Part shown: piece by piece, positions 18,547 through 28,810 of the stretch
How positions within the stretch are numbered: the stretch's first letter is position 1
How the letters are laid out: each line of letters begins with the position of its first letter
Assembly (NCBI GenBank): GCA_003140215.1
Contig: PLJL01000004.1
Location: forward strand, 323,062-387,061
Length of the DNA: 64,000 nucleotides
DNA from: Vulcanimicrobiota bacterium
GTDB taxonomy: Bacteria; Vulcanimicrobiota; Vulcanimicrobiia; Vulcanimicrobiales; Vulcanimicrobiaceae
Direction: 5' to 3'
Notes under the pieces: generated by a model
The model's input: only the letters and a program-made list of their open reading frames with translations
The model's database searches: none
Told to the model about the DNA's origin: nothing
Position numbers and translations under genes: made by a program

Positions 18547-19267
18547 GGTGCGCGACCTCGTCGCGCGCTACGGCGCGGTCGAGGCGCTTCACGGCATCTC
18601 GCTCGACGTCGGCGAGGGCGAGATCGTCTCGCTGCTGGGCGCGAACGGTGCCGGAAAGAGCACCACGCTCAAGGTGATCTCGGGCGTCATCCCGACCGCG
18701 GCCGGAACCGTCAGCTTCGACGGCCGCGCGCTCGGCGGACTCAACCCCGAGGACGTGGTCGCGTTGGGGGTCGCGCACGTGCCCGAGGGGCGCCGCATCT
18801 TCCCCGGGCTCACGACGCTCGACAACTTGCGGCTCGGCGCGACCGCGCGCCGCGCGAGCCGCGCCGAGATCGAGCGCGACGTCGACGAAGTGCTTACGAT
18901 CTTCCCCAAGCTGCGCGGACTGTCGGGAAAGCTGGGCTGGACGCTTTCGGGCGGCGAGCAGCAGATGTTGGCGATCGCGCGCGGACTGATGGCGAAGCCG
19001 CGCCTACTGTTGCTCGACGAGCCGTCGCTTGGTCTCGCGCCGCTGGTCGTCAAGGACGTGATGGAGACGATCGCGCGCATCGCGCGCGACGGCACGACCG
19101 TACTGTTGGTCGAGCAAAACGCGCACCTGGCGCTGCAGATCGCCAGCCGCGCCTACGTGCTCGAGACCGGCCGCGTCGCGCTCAGCGGCGACGCCGCCAC
19201 GCTGCTGGCTAGCGAAGAGATGCGCGCCGCCTACCTCGGCAGCGCCGTCCGCGTCGCACAGGCGTAA
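18536..19267 (+). CDS. Liv-type ABC transporter ATP-binding protein (LivF)
   Basis: A 243-residue ATPase with Walker A GANGAGKST, the LivF-type HVPEGRRIFPGLTTLDNL segment, signature LSGGEQQMLAIARGL, Walker B LLLDEPSLGLAP and H-loop LVEQNA. It completes the importer. ATG 18536 lies inside the 3' end of the LivG gene. A short GC hairpin follows at 19271. Confidence 0.92.
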   Translation: MLLEVRDLVARYGAVEALHGISLDVGEGEIVSLLGANGAGKSTTLKVISGVIPTAAGTVSFDGRALGGLNPEDVVALGVAHVPEGRRIFPGLTTLDNLRLGATARRASRAEIERDVDEVLTIFPKLRGLSGKLGWTLSGGEQQMLAIARGLMAKPRLLLLDEPSLGLAPLVVKDVMETIARIARDGTTVLLVEQNAHLALQIASRAYVLETGRVALSGDAATLLASEEMRAAYLGSAVRVAQA

Positions 19268-19270
19268 CCT

Positions 19271-19286
19271 CCGGCGCGTGCGCCGG
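19271..19286 (+). terminator. GC hairpin after the Liv operon
   Basis: CCGGCGC and GCGCCGG form a perfect seven-base inverted repeat around GT, just after the LivF stop and 11 bp before the hydrolase ATG. There is no T-run, so it is not a standard intrinsic terminator; it could pause transcription, stabilise the upstream mRNA 3' end or affect translation of the hydrolase. Confidence 0.4.
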
Positions 19287-19297
19287 TAGGCAGGCCC

Positions 19298-20281
19298 ATG
19301 AAGCGCACGAGCTTCCTGGCCTCCGGTATTGCCGCAACGACGCTCGCCGGGATCCCCGGCCTGGTGCGCGCGTCCACCGACCTCACGCTGACCACGCCGA
19401 CCGGCAACCTCGCCGGCACGCTGGAGCTGCCTGTAGCACCGAGCGGCGGCGTTCCGGTCGCCCTGATCATCAAGCCCTCGATCGTCCTGATCATCGCGGG
19501 CTCAGGCCCGACCGACCGCGACGGCAACACCCCGGCGCTGCCGGGCAAGAACGACGCCCTCAAGCAGCTCGCGCTGGGTCTCGCGGCGCGCGGCGTCGCA
19601 TCGCTGCGCTACGACAAGCGCGGCGTCGGCGCCAGTGCTTCAGCCTTGACTTCCGAGGAGGACCTGCGCTTCGACAACTACGTCGACGACGCGGTCGCGT
19701 GGATCAACGAGCTGCGCGCACAGAAGCGTTTCTCACACGTCGTCGTGGCGGGGCACAGCGAAGGTTCGCTGGTCGGCATGCTGGCCGCAGCGCGTGCCAA
19801 GGCCGACGGGTTCGTATCGCTCGAAGGCGCCGGTCGACCCATGGCGCAGATTCTGCGCGAGCAACTGACCAAAATGCGGCCGGACCACGCTGCTGCGGCG
19901 ATGGCCATCATCGACCAGCTCGCCGCCGGACATACGGTTACCGACGCACCGCCGGAGTTCGCGGGGCTGACTCGGCCTTCCGTTCAACCGTACATGATCT
20001 CGTGGCTGAAATATGATCCGGCCACGGAGATCGCGAACGTGAAGTCGCCCGTCGCGATCGTGCAAGGCACCGCCGACGTTCAGATCACGCTCGTCGACTC
20101 CGAAAAACTGCATGCGGCGCTACCCTCCGCGCGCTACGTCGTCGTCGACGGCATGAACCATGTGCTCAAGCACGCCCCCGACCATAGCACCAATGAGGCG
20201 CTCATCGCCGGCTACACCAACCCCGCGCTCCAAGTCGAACCCGCCGTCATCGACACCGTCGTCAGGATCGTGAAGGGCTGA
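19298..20281 (+). CDS. Exported alpha/beta hydrolase
   Basis: A 327-residue serine hydrolase. A signal-like N-terminus (KRTSFLASGIAATTLAGIPGLVRA) is followed by the oxyanion-region segment IIAGSGPTDRDGN, RYDKRGVGAS, the nucleophile elbow GHSEGS, an acidic residue in VQGTADVQI and the catalytic His in DGMNHVLK. This is the esterase/dienelactone-hydrolase-like branch with a leading beta-sandwich strand. The substrate is unknown; location after the importer suggests hydrolysis of an ester or glycoside outside the cytoplasmic membrane. A short duplication-like SIVLIIAG/ALIIKPS stretch precedes the core. Confidence 0.8.
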   Translation: MKRTSFLASGIAATTLAGIPGLVRASTDLTLTTPTGNLAGTLELPVAPSGGVPVALIIKPSIVLIIAGSGPTDRDGNTPALPGKNDALKQLALGLAARGVASLRYDKRGVGASASALTSEEDLRFDNYVDDAVAWINELRAQKRFSHVVVAGHSEGSLVGMLAAARAKADGFVSLEGAGRPMAQILREQLTKMRPDHAAAAMAIIDQLAAGHTVTDAPPEFAGLTRPSVQPYMISWLKYDPATEIANVKSPVAIVQGTADVQITLVDSEKLHAALPSARYVVVDGMNHVLKHAPDHSTNEALIAGYTNPALQVEPAVIDTVVRIVKG

Positions 20282-20387
20282 TCAGCGCTCGACCTGACCT
20301 CGCGGCAGGAAACGCAAGCGCGCGTCGGGCACTGATCGGCTCGGGCGGGAGTCGCGAGCACCATTCCGGCTCTCGTTCGTCTTCCTT

Positions 20388-22535
20388 TTGACGTGGGTAG
20401 TTGTCGGCTTGTACCAGACCGCACATTCGGCAAGACATGGACGATCCGGTGATCGGCGGCCTTACAGGCCGCTCGCATTGCTGCTGTGTTCCGCGCTGCT
20501 CGCCGGGTGCGGCGGTGCGGGAAGCGTTGCACCGAAGCCGGCCTCGACCGCTGCCGCGGCCTACAACGGCCCGCTCTCCGACGCGACCTTCAAGATCACG
20601 ATCCCCGTGCCAACGGCCAGCGTCAAGGCGCGGCGTCCGGCCTACGTGTCGTCGTCGACGACGAAGATCGTTTTCACGTTGAACAGCGACACCGTCGGGC
20701 TCAGCGGAGCGGCGCTGACGACCTTCAACACCACCAACCTCGGGGCGAAGGCCGTCACGTTGAACAGCGCGACGTGCCCGGGGAGCGGGCCGTGGACGTG
20801 CACGCTCACGATCAAGCTACCGCCGGGCACCGACAACGTCACGATTTCGGCACAGGACGGCTCGAGCAATATCCTCTCGCAGCAGATTCAGAATTTCACC
20901 GTCGTCGCCGCAACGGCGAACTCGTTCAGCACGACCCTCGACGCGAACGCCAACGTGATGACGGTGACGGGCTCCGGCTTCTGCGCGGTCGGCACGGTCG
21001 CGAACTCCTCGACGTTCGGCTCGGTCGGCACGCAGACCGTTTCGTTCACCGTCGGATACACCGACCTCGCCGGAAAGACGATCGTCGCTCCCGGGCGGCC
21101 GATTCTGGCGGTGAACGGCCACACCGACGACAACGGCGGGGCCGGCTACCCCGACGCCGGAACCGGCGGCACCATCAACGTCAAAGTCACCCAAGCGACG
21201 CAGTCGTACACGATCACGCCTAGCACGTCGAGCATGACGGCCACGGTCGCCGTCACCGCGACGCCGGCGAACACGAACGGCGCGACCGACGGGCTCGGGT
21301 TCACGAAGAGTGTCTCGTACACGTTCGCGACCGGGCCGGCGCCGCCGGCGCACAACTTCCTGGCTGCGATCGAGCAGACCGGCGCGAACAGCGGGAAGAT
21401 CGACCTGTACAACATGACGATCGGGGGCACGAGCGGCAGCGCCGACACGTTCTCCGCGTTCAGTCCGGCGACGCTCGCCGTGACCGCCTCGACCAACCAG
21501 ACGGGCGTCAGCGACGTCGACAACCCGCTCGTGATCGCGTGGGACGTCAACGGCGACCTGCTGATCGCCAATGGCGGCAGCGGCGCCGCCGCCGACCCCA
21601 ACGGCAACTTCGCCTGCGTCCCGGTCGGTTCGATCGCGACGGGCTCGGCCCAATCGACGACCGTTACGCAGAACATCGACGTACCGGAGTCGCTCGCCTA
21701 CGGCCAGCATGGGACTGTCGGGTTGGCCGACAGCGCCGGGACGACGATCGCCTTCTCGGAGTTCGTCCTGGCCGGCAACTACGTGCCCGCTGACAGCGGG
21801 TCGACCGGCAGCGGCACCCCCAACCTGACCATCGCGGAAGAGGGCGGTGACGGCGGGACTTTCACCGTCGCGCTCCCGACACTCTCATCGTCGTCGGACA
21901 CCTTCGCGGTCGCCCTCTTTGGCGGCCCCTCGCACACGCCGAAGGTTACGATCGTCACCTCGACCGGGGGGACGACCGACATCACGGATACGAACATCAC
22001 CGATCCAGTCGGGCTGGCTTGGGACGCGACGAACAGCGAGCTGGTGATCGCCAACAACGAGGCCCCGCAAACGGACATCCTCACGTACACGCTCTCGCCG
22101 GTCACCAAGCAGCAAACGATCAACACCAGCGACACCAACTACTACGTCGCGGCCGCGCCGGACGGCAAGCTCGCCGTCGCCGGCGCGTCGTTCACCGGCA
22201 CATCGCAAGTCTTCATCTACAGCAGTTCCGTTGCGGGGCGCACCTTGGTCACCACGATCCCGTTCAACGCGACGACGACCTCGTGCGGCGCGACCTACAT
22301 CTACAACCCGGGCGTGATCACGTCGATGAGCTGGCTCTCGGCCACGAAGTTGATGATCTCGCTGAACTCGTCGGTAACGTCGTCGAAGAACGGCATCTAC
22401 ATCTTCGACGTCAGCGCGTCGCAGACGAACGCCGGGTTCGACGACATTACGTGCAACCCGGAACCCAACGGGCCCAAGCAGACCGGATTCCAGCTCATCA
22501 CAAACAAGCCGCTGGGCACGGCGTTCAAGCCATAA
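20388..22535 (+). CDS. Large secreted lipoprotein, beta-rich, unknown function
   Basis: About 715 residues. An N-terminal hydrophobic stretch ends in a lipobox (LLAGC, then GGAGS), so the mature protein should be lipid-anchored. The rest is dominated by Thr, Ser, Gly, Asn and Val with regular short hydrophobic strands. An Ig-like region (residues ~60-310) is followed by segments resembling propeller blades (PLVIAWDVNGDLLIANGG, PVGLAWDATNSELVIANNE, spaced about 170 residues). I recognise no named family. The start is uncertain: TTG 20388 or TTG 20409, both before the signal, neither with a good ribosome site. It shares the 'CGGAG' post-lipobox with the 45912-47123 product. Confidence 0.7.
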   Translation: MTWVVVGLYQTAHSARHGRSGDRRPYRPLALLLCSALLAGCGGAGSVAPKPASTAAAAYNGPLSDATFKITIPVPTASVKARRPAYVSSSTTKIVFTLNSDTVGLSGAALTTFNTTNLGAKAVTLNSATCPGSGPWTCTLTIKLPPGTDNVTISAQDGSSNILSQQIQNFTVVAATANSFSTTLDANANVMTVTGSGFCAVGTVANSSTFGSVGTQTVSFTVGYTDLAGKTIVAPGRPILAVNGHTDDNGGAGYPDAGTGGTINVKVTQATQSYTITPSTSSMTATVAVTATPANTNGATDGLGFTKSVSYTFATGPAPPAHNFLAAIEQTGANSGKIDLYNMTIGGTSGSADTFSAFSPATLAVTASTNQTGVSDVDNPLVIAWDVNGDLLIANGGSGAAADPNGNFACVPVGSIATGSAQSTTVTQNIDVPESLAYGQHGTVGLADSAGTTIAFSEFVLAGNYVPADSGSTGSGTPNLTIAEEGGDGGTFTVALPTLSSSSDTFAVALFGGPSHTPKVTIVTSTGGTTDITDTNITDPVGLAWDATNSELVIANNEAPQTDILTYTLSPVTKQQTINTSDTNYYVAAAPDGKLAVAGASFTGTSQVFIYSSSVAGRTLVTTIPFNATTTSCGATYIYNPGVITSMSWLSATKLMISLNSSVTSSKNGIYIFDVSASQTNAGFDDITCNPEPNGPKQTGFQLITNKPLGTAFKP

Positions 22536-22546
22536 GGCCTAAGACC

Positions 22547-24602
<2,056 letters not shown>

Positions 24603-24650
24603 GGCGGGTTGTACCGCGCCGACGGCAGCTCGTCCTAGACGGTGCCGCGA

Positions 24651-24878
24651 CTACGAGGCCCGGCGCGCGTGCCGGTGCTGGGGCGGCGCGGCGTACGCGT
24701 CGGCCAGCCGCCGCAGGTAGGCGGCGTCGTCCTCGAAGATCTGCTGCGGCGCTACGCGATGCAGCTGCAACGCGAGGCCGAGCCGTCGGGCGGCGCGCCA
24801 ATCGCCGCGTTCAACCCGGCTGCGGAACAGGTCGAGCGCCTGCTGATCGCGCGCGAGCGGGTTGGTCGGGGTCCCCAT
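24651..24878 (-). CDS. Small hypothetical protein
   Basis: A 75-residue, Ala/Arg-rich frame upstream of the dioxygenase on the same strand (48 bp gap). It begins MGTPTNPLARDQQALDLF and is predicted mostly helical, with a charged tail (PQHRHARRAS). GAAGGGCG precedes the ATG, an acceptable ribosome site. I recognise no family. Opposing frames are also open here, as usual at this GC content, so coding status is uncertain. Confidence 0.4.
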   Translation of the reverse strand: MGTPTNPLARDQQALDLFRSRVERGDWRAARRLGLALQLHRVAPQQIFEDDAAYLRRLADAYAAPPQHRHARRAS

Positions 24879-24983
24879 CGCCCTTCACGTACCCGCGGAA
24901 GGACGGTCCTCCTCACGCCGGCTCGCAGTGTTCATGCGCGGTTAAGGTTTGCCGCAAACGGTGTTCTGAATCGACCAAAGGAC

Positions 24984-25013
24984 TTGAAGGCGGGGTCCGA
25001 GGTGCCGTACGAT
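24984..25013 (+). promoter_or_regulatory. Possible sigma70-type promoter
   Basis: TTGAAG and TACGAT spaced by 18 bases, about 70 bp upstream of the small-gene pair. The -35 matches at 4 and the -10 at 4 of 6 positions. Its position in a non-coding stretch supports it, but chance matches are common. Confidence 0.3.
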
Positions 25014-25081
25014 GGCCTCCTAGCCTAGATGGCAGGCGGGCGAGCCGTCGGTTAGTGTCTGGGTACCACGGAGGGTCTGTT

Positions 25082-25291
25082 TTGTACGATCATACGTTTG
25101 CATTGCTGCGCGCGACCCTCGGTCTACCAGGGCGAACGTTTTCGTACTCCGCGAGCGCCTCTCCCGACATCCGCGACCACGTCTGGCGCTGCGGCTGCGC
25201 TGCGCGCGAGTTGCACGACATGTGCGAGCTGGTCCCGTGCGGAAAGCACGAAGCCTTGAACGACATCTGGTACGAGCGCAAGCTGGCGTGA
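25082..25291 (+). CDS. Small cysteine-containing protein
   Basis: A 69-residue protein from TTG 25082, chosen because GGAGGG lies six bases upstream; a GTG at 25055 is an alternative adding nine residues. It contains CGCAARELHDMCELVPCGKH, a Cys/His arrangement (CxC, x9, C, x4, C, x2, H) that could bind a metal. I recognise no family. Its stop overlaps the start of the next small gene (GTGA), so the two are translated together and probably act together. Confidence 0.55.
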   Translation: MYDHTFALLRATLGLPGRTFSYSASASPDIRDHVWRCGCAARELHDMCELVPCGKHEALNDIWYERKLA

Positions 25292-25494
25292 AGCGCTACG
25301 ACATCTTCCTGAGCGACGGTCATCGCCTGACCACGAACGAGGACGGCTACCGCGGGATCCGGACCGGGCTGGCAGGGACCCTCGATGCGCGCATGGTCCG
25401 CCTCAACACGGTGCGCGGCGAACGCGTCACGCACACGGTGGAGATCAACGTCGACCACATCGTGACGATCAGTCCGATCGAGGACGACCAGTAG
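25288..25494 (+). CDS. Small hypothetical protein, beta-rich
   Basis: A 68-residue protein from GTG 25288 (KRYDIFLSDGHRLTTNEDGYRGI...). It alternates hydrophobic and charged residues, giving predicted strands, and ends VDHIVTISPIEDDQ, reminiscent of small SH3-like or Sm-like barrel proteins, though I cannot name a family. It overlaps the preceding cysteine protein by four bases and overlaps the convergent dehydrogenase gene by 26 bp at its 3' end. Confidence 0.6.
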   Translation: MKRYDIFLSDGHRLTTNEDGYRGIRTGLAGTLDARMVRLNTVRGERVTHTVEINVDHIVTISPIEDDQ

Positions 25495-26374
25495 CCGCAT
25501 CCTCGGAGCCTCGCTCCGCATAGAGCTGCACCAGTGCGGTTGCGGGCCCCGCGGCGTGCCCCTGCGCGAGCAGCAGCCGGTAGAGCGTCGTCACCTCCGA
25601 GGTCACCGGCATCGGCGCCGCGGCCGCCGCCGCCATGTCCGCGATGATCTCGAGGTCCTTGAGGATGATCATGCCGCGCGCCCGCCGGAAACGACCCGCC
25701 GCCATGTCGTGAGCGTGCGCGGCCCGGACCGCCGAATCGGCCCAGCCGCCGGCGACGGCGTCGATGAGCGCGTCGGGGTCGAGCCCGCAGCGGCGCGCGT
25801 AGGCGATCACCTCGGCCCACAGCGCCGTCGTCCCCGCGACCACGGCTTGATTGCACGACTTCGCGATCTGTCCGCTCCCGGCCGGACCCAAATGGGTCAC
25901 GTGCGCGGCGTACGCGGCGATCCAGGGCTGCACGCGCGCGACGTCGTCGTGCTCGCCGCCGAGAAAACAGGCCAGCGTCCCCGCTTGCGCGCCGACGGCT
26001 CCGCCCGAAACGGGCGCATCCACCCACCCCACGCCCGTCTCGCGCACTCGCCGGGCAGCGCGGCGCGTGGTCTGCGGATGGATCGTCGAGTGATCGACGA
26101 TCAGGCTGCCGGCCCGCATTCCGGCCGCGACGCCGTGCGGTCCGAACGCGACCTCCTCGACGGCGTCGCCGTCGGTTACGCAGAGCAGCACGGCATCGCA
26201 TTTCGTCGCCAACTCGGCCGGCGTCGCCGCGGCGATCGCGCCGGCCTCGATCGCGGGCCGTAGCCGCGACGGCGTACGCCCCCACACCATTACCTGGTGA
26301 CCGGCGGCAATGAGCCGCAGCGCCATCGGCTCGCCGATGTCGCCCAATCCAATCCATCCCAGCGTTGCCATCAT
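25469..26374 (-). CDS. NAD(P)-dependent beta-hydroxyacid dehydrogenase
   Basis: About 300 residues of the 3-hydroxyisobutyrate/tartronate-semialdehyde reductase family. The Rossmann motif is GWIGLGDIGEPMA, substrate loop VDAPVSGGAVGAQAGTL, and the catalytic Lys is in GSGQIAKSCNQ. The C-terminal helical domain contains ILKDLEIIAD, which replaces the usual KDL..A signature closely. Such enzymes reduce or oxidise small hydroxy acids. Two ATGs (26374, 26371) are possible; neither has a clear ribosome site. The start is interlocked with the divergent TonB/SIMPL gene (CATCATG). Confidence 0.85.
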   Translation of the reverse strand: MMATLGWIGLGDIGEPMALRLIAAGHQVMVWGRTPSRLRPAIEAGAIAAATPAELATKCDAVLLCVTDGDAVEEVAFGPHGVAAGMRAGSLIVDHSTIHPQTTRRAARRVRETGVGWVDAPVSGGAVGAQAGTLACFLGGEHDDVARVQPWIAAYAAHVTHLGPAGSGQIAKSCNQAVVAGTTALWAEVIAYARRCGLDPDALIDAVAGGWADSAVRAAHAHDMAAGRFRRARGMIILKDLEIIADMAAAAAAPMPVTSEVTTLYRLLLAQGHAAGPATALVQLYAERGSEDAATGRPRSD

Positions 26375-27293
26375 GCGTCATTCGCGGGGAACGCGCCAAA
26401 GCCACCCCGAACGTTGCTCACCGTTGCGGAACTGGTGTGCTTGCCGGCTGTTTGAAGCGCTCGCCGTGTTGACGTTCGCGGTCGGTCTCGGCGACGTCGG
26501 ACGCGCCGATGCCCCGGCGTGCGCGCGGCCGAACGTCCCGGCGACGACGATTCATGCGGTCGAGCCGGTGGTCCCGGGGATTGCGCAGCGCAGCAATGTG
26601 GGCGGTCAGGTTCGCGTCGTGGTTTCGCTCGACGCCGGTAGCCACGTAGTCGGGGCGCGGATCGCCACATCGACCAACGCGCTGCTCGACGGCGCGGCGT
26701 TGGATGCCGCGCGCGCATCGGTGTTTCAAACCGAGATCCGCGATTGCGGCCCGGTCGCGTACGATGCTTTCATCGCGCGCCTGCGCGGGCTGGGGATCGG
26801 CAGCGCCAACGTCGACCAGCGATCGTACGGTGTGCAATACAATCCGACTCCCGGTCCCTCGGCACGCCCGTTTCCCTACGCCTTCCCCACCGCGGCACCG
26901 CGGTTCGGGTACGTCGTGACGCGGCAACTCGCGGTGACGGTGGCGCCGCTCGAGCGCGTCGGTGGCGTCGTCGCAGCCGCGGTCGCATCCGGGGCGACTG
27001 CGCTGTCGGTCCAGTACACAGTCATCGACGCTCAGGCGGCGTATCGGGAGGCGCTCGCCTTGGCGATGCGCGATGCGGCGGTACAGGCCGAGGCGATCGC
27101 CGCGGCAAGCCGCCTGCACGTCGACGGAATCACCTACGTGGAGACCGGAAAGAACCTCCGTCTCGGATCGAGCGGCGCCCCTCCTCAGCAAATCCGGATC
27201 GGGCCGCCGGGTACCGTGACGACCGCTCCGCTGCCGCCGTCGGCGGTGTACGTGGTCGCCTCGGCGATCGTTACCTACGCCCTCAAGCACTGA
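26373..27293 (+). CDS. Exported TonB-C/SIMPL (DUF541) chimeric protein
   Basis: About 306 residues. After a signal-like segment (FEALAVLTFAVGLGDVGRA) comes a TonB C-terminal-like module (GGQVRVVVSLDAGSHVVGARIATS, LLDGAALDAARASVFQTEIRDCGPV). This runs into the second half of a SIMPL domain (FIARLRGLGIGSANVDQRSYGV, YVVTRQLAVTV, VVAAAVASGATALSVQYTV, ALALAMRDAAVQAEAIA, VTYVE-like and ending AIVTYALKH). The usual opening strands of SIMPL are missing, replaced by the TonB-like part. SIMPL proteins are periplasmic and of unclear function. The start is ATG 26373 or TTG 26424; no ribosome site is clear. Confidence 0.75.
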   Translation: MRHSRGTRQSHPERCSPLRNWCACRLFEALAVLTFAVGLGDVGRADAPACARPNVPATTIHAVEPVVPGIAQRSNVGGQVRVVVSLDAGSHVVGARIATSTNALLDGAALDAARASVFQTEIRDCGPVAYDAFIARLRGLGIGSANVDQRSYGVQYNPTPGPSARPFPYAFPTAAPRFGYVVTRQLAVTVAPLERVGGVVAAAVASGATALSVQYTVIDAQAAYREALALAMRDAAVQAEAIAAASRLHVDGITYVETGKNLRLGSSGAPPQQIRIGPPGTVTTAPLPPSAVYVVASAIVTYALKH

Positions 27294-27297
27294 GCGG

Positions 27298-28041
27298 TTA
27301 GACCTTAATCTCCAGCCCCATCAACGTGCGGATGCGGTTTTGATCGGCGGCTAGTTCGGCGGCCGGGCCGCTGTGCACCACGCGGCCGCTGTCGAGGACG
27401 TAGGCGCGGTCGGCGATGCGCAGCGCCAGCAGCGCGTTCTGCTCGACCAGCAAGATCGAATGGCCGGTCTTCTTGAGCTCGGTCAAAATGCGGTAGACGT
27501 CCTCGACGATCAGCGGCCCCAGCCCCTGCGAGGGCTCATCGACGAGCAACAGCCGCGGGTTCGATACCAGCGCGCGGCCGATCGCGAGCATCTCTTGCTC
27601 GCCGCCCGAAAGCCGCCCCGATTTGCGCCCGCGCAACTCGTTCAGTTTGGGGAGATGCTCGAAGACGCGCGCGATCGTCCACTCGCCGCCGCGCGCGTTC
27701 TCGGCCAGCTGCAGGTTCTCCAGCGTGCTGAGATCCTTGAACATCCGCCGGCCTTCGGGGACGTAGCCGACGCCCAGCCGCGCGATCTTGTACGCCGGCC
27801 AGCCCGTGACGTCGTGCCCGTCGTATCGCACCGTCCCCGCGCGCGGCGGCGTAAGCCCCAGGATGCTGCGCAGCGTCGTCGTCTTGCCAGCCCCGTTGAG
27901 TCCGAGCAGCGCGACGACCTCACCTCGGCCGACGCTCATCGAGACGTCGCGCAGAATCCGGATCTTGCCGTAGTTCGTGTAGACGCCGTCGAGCGCGAGC
28001 AGTGGCTTCGTGGTCGTTGAATCGCCAGGATCGCTAGACAT
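27298..28041 (-). CDS. Liv-type ABC transporter ATP-binding protein (LivF), second system
   Basis: A 247-residue ATPase with Walker A GLNGAGKTT, YVPEGRRMFKDLSTLENL, signature LSGGEQEMLAIGRAL, Walker B LLLVDEPSQGLGP and H-loop LVEQNA. ATG 28041 lies eight bases inside the LivG gene; a longer in-frame N-terminus would be antisense-like and unlikely. Last gene of the second importer, convergent with the TonB/SIMPL gene 4 bp away. Confidence 0.9.
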   Translation of the reverse strand: MSSDPGDSTTTKPLLALDGVYTNYGKIRILRDVSMSVGRGEVVALLGLNGAGKTTTLRSILGLTPPRAGTVRYDGHDVTGWPAYKIARLGVGYVPEGRRMFKDLSTLENLQLAENARGGEWTIARVFEHLPKLNELRGRKSGRLSGGEQEMLAIGRALVSNPRLLLVDEPSQGLGPLIVEDVYRILTELKKTGHSILLVEQNALLALRIADRAYVLDSGRVVHSGPAAELAADQNRIRTLMGLEIKV

Positions 28042-28810
28042 GATCCAGCACGCCTTCGCCCAGATACGCACTGCGTACGGCCTCGTTGGCGGCGATCTCC
28101 GCCGGCGTTCCTTCCGCGAGCAGCTTGCCGCGGTCGAGCACCGTGATGCGGTCGGCCAGCGACAGCACGACGCGCATGTTGTGCTCCACGAACAGGACCG
28201 TCAGGCCCAGCCGCAGCCGCAAGTCGCGGATCACGCCCATGATGCGGTCGGTCTCCGCTTCGGCCAACCCGGCCATCGGCTCGTCGAGCAGCACCAGGAC
28301 CGGGTCGGTCGAGAGACTCATGGCGATCTCGCACAACCGCTGCGACCCGTGCGCGAGTTCCGAGAGCTGCCGGTCGCGCTGCGCCGTGAGGTTCACGAAC
28401 CCCAGCAGCTCGTCGACGCGCCCATCGACAGCCGCCTTCGCCGCGCCGCCGGGGGTGCGCAGGTGGAAGGCCTGCTTCGCGTGCGCGCGCACCCCCAGCC
28501 GAACGTTCTCGTCGACGGTCAGTTCCGGAAAGATGCTAGGCGTCTGGAACGTGCGCCCCATCCCCATGGCGACACGGCGCCAGTTCAAGGTGCGCGTCAC
28601 GTCGGTCCCGCGAAACGTCACCTGCCCGCGCTCGGGGAACGCGAAGCCCGAGATCGCGTTGAAAAACGTCGTCTTCCCGGCACCGTTGGGCCCGATCAGT
28701 GCGTGGATCGTCCCTTCCCGCACCTGCAGCGAGACGTCGTCGACGGCGCGCAAGCCGCCGAACACCTTCGAGATGCCGCGCGCTTCGAGCAGGATCGCGT
28801 CAGACGCCAC
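28034..28810 (-). CDS. Liv-type ABC transporter ATP-binding protein (LivG), second system
   Basis: About 258 residues with Walker A GPNGAGKTT, Q-loop FQTPSIFPELT, signature LAHGSQRLCEIAMSL (LivG-like divergence), Walker B VLVLLDEPMAGLA and H-loop FVEHNM. GTG 28810 is preferred over an upstream ATG at 28831 because GGGGAGG lies about six bases before it. It starts inside the end of the LivM gene. Confidence 0.9.
   Translation of the reverse strand: MASDAILLEARGISKVFGGLRAVDDVSLQVREGTIHALIGPNGAGKTTFFNAISGFAFPERGQVTFRGTDVTRTLNWRRVAMGMGRTFQTPSIFPELTVDENVRLGVRAHAKQAFHLRTPGGAAKAAVDGRVDELLGFVNLTAQRDRQLSELAHGSQRLCEIAMSLSTDPVLVLLDEPMAGLAEAETDRIMGVIRDLRLRLGLTVLFVEHNMRVVLSLADRITVLDRGKLLAEGTPAEIAANEAVRSAYLGEGVLDHV

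Noticed and set aside
24642..25028. 128-codon plus-strand frame upstream of the small-gene pair
   Set aside because: It overlaps the opposite-strand candidate and non-coding promoter region, lacks a ribosome site, and is Arg/Gly-rich like a chance high-GC frame.
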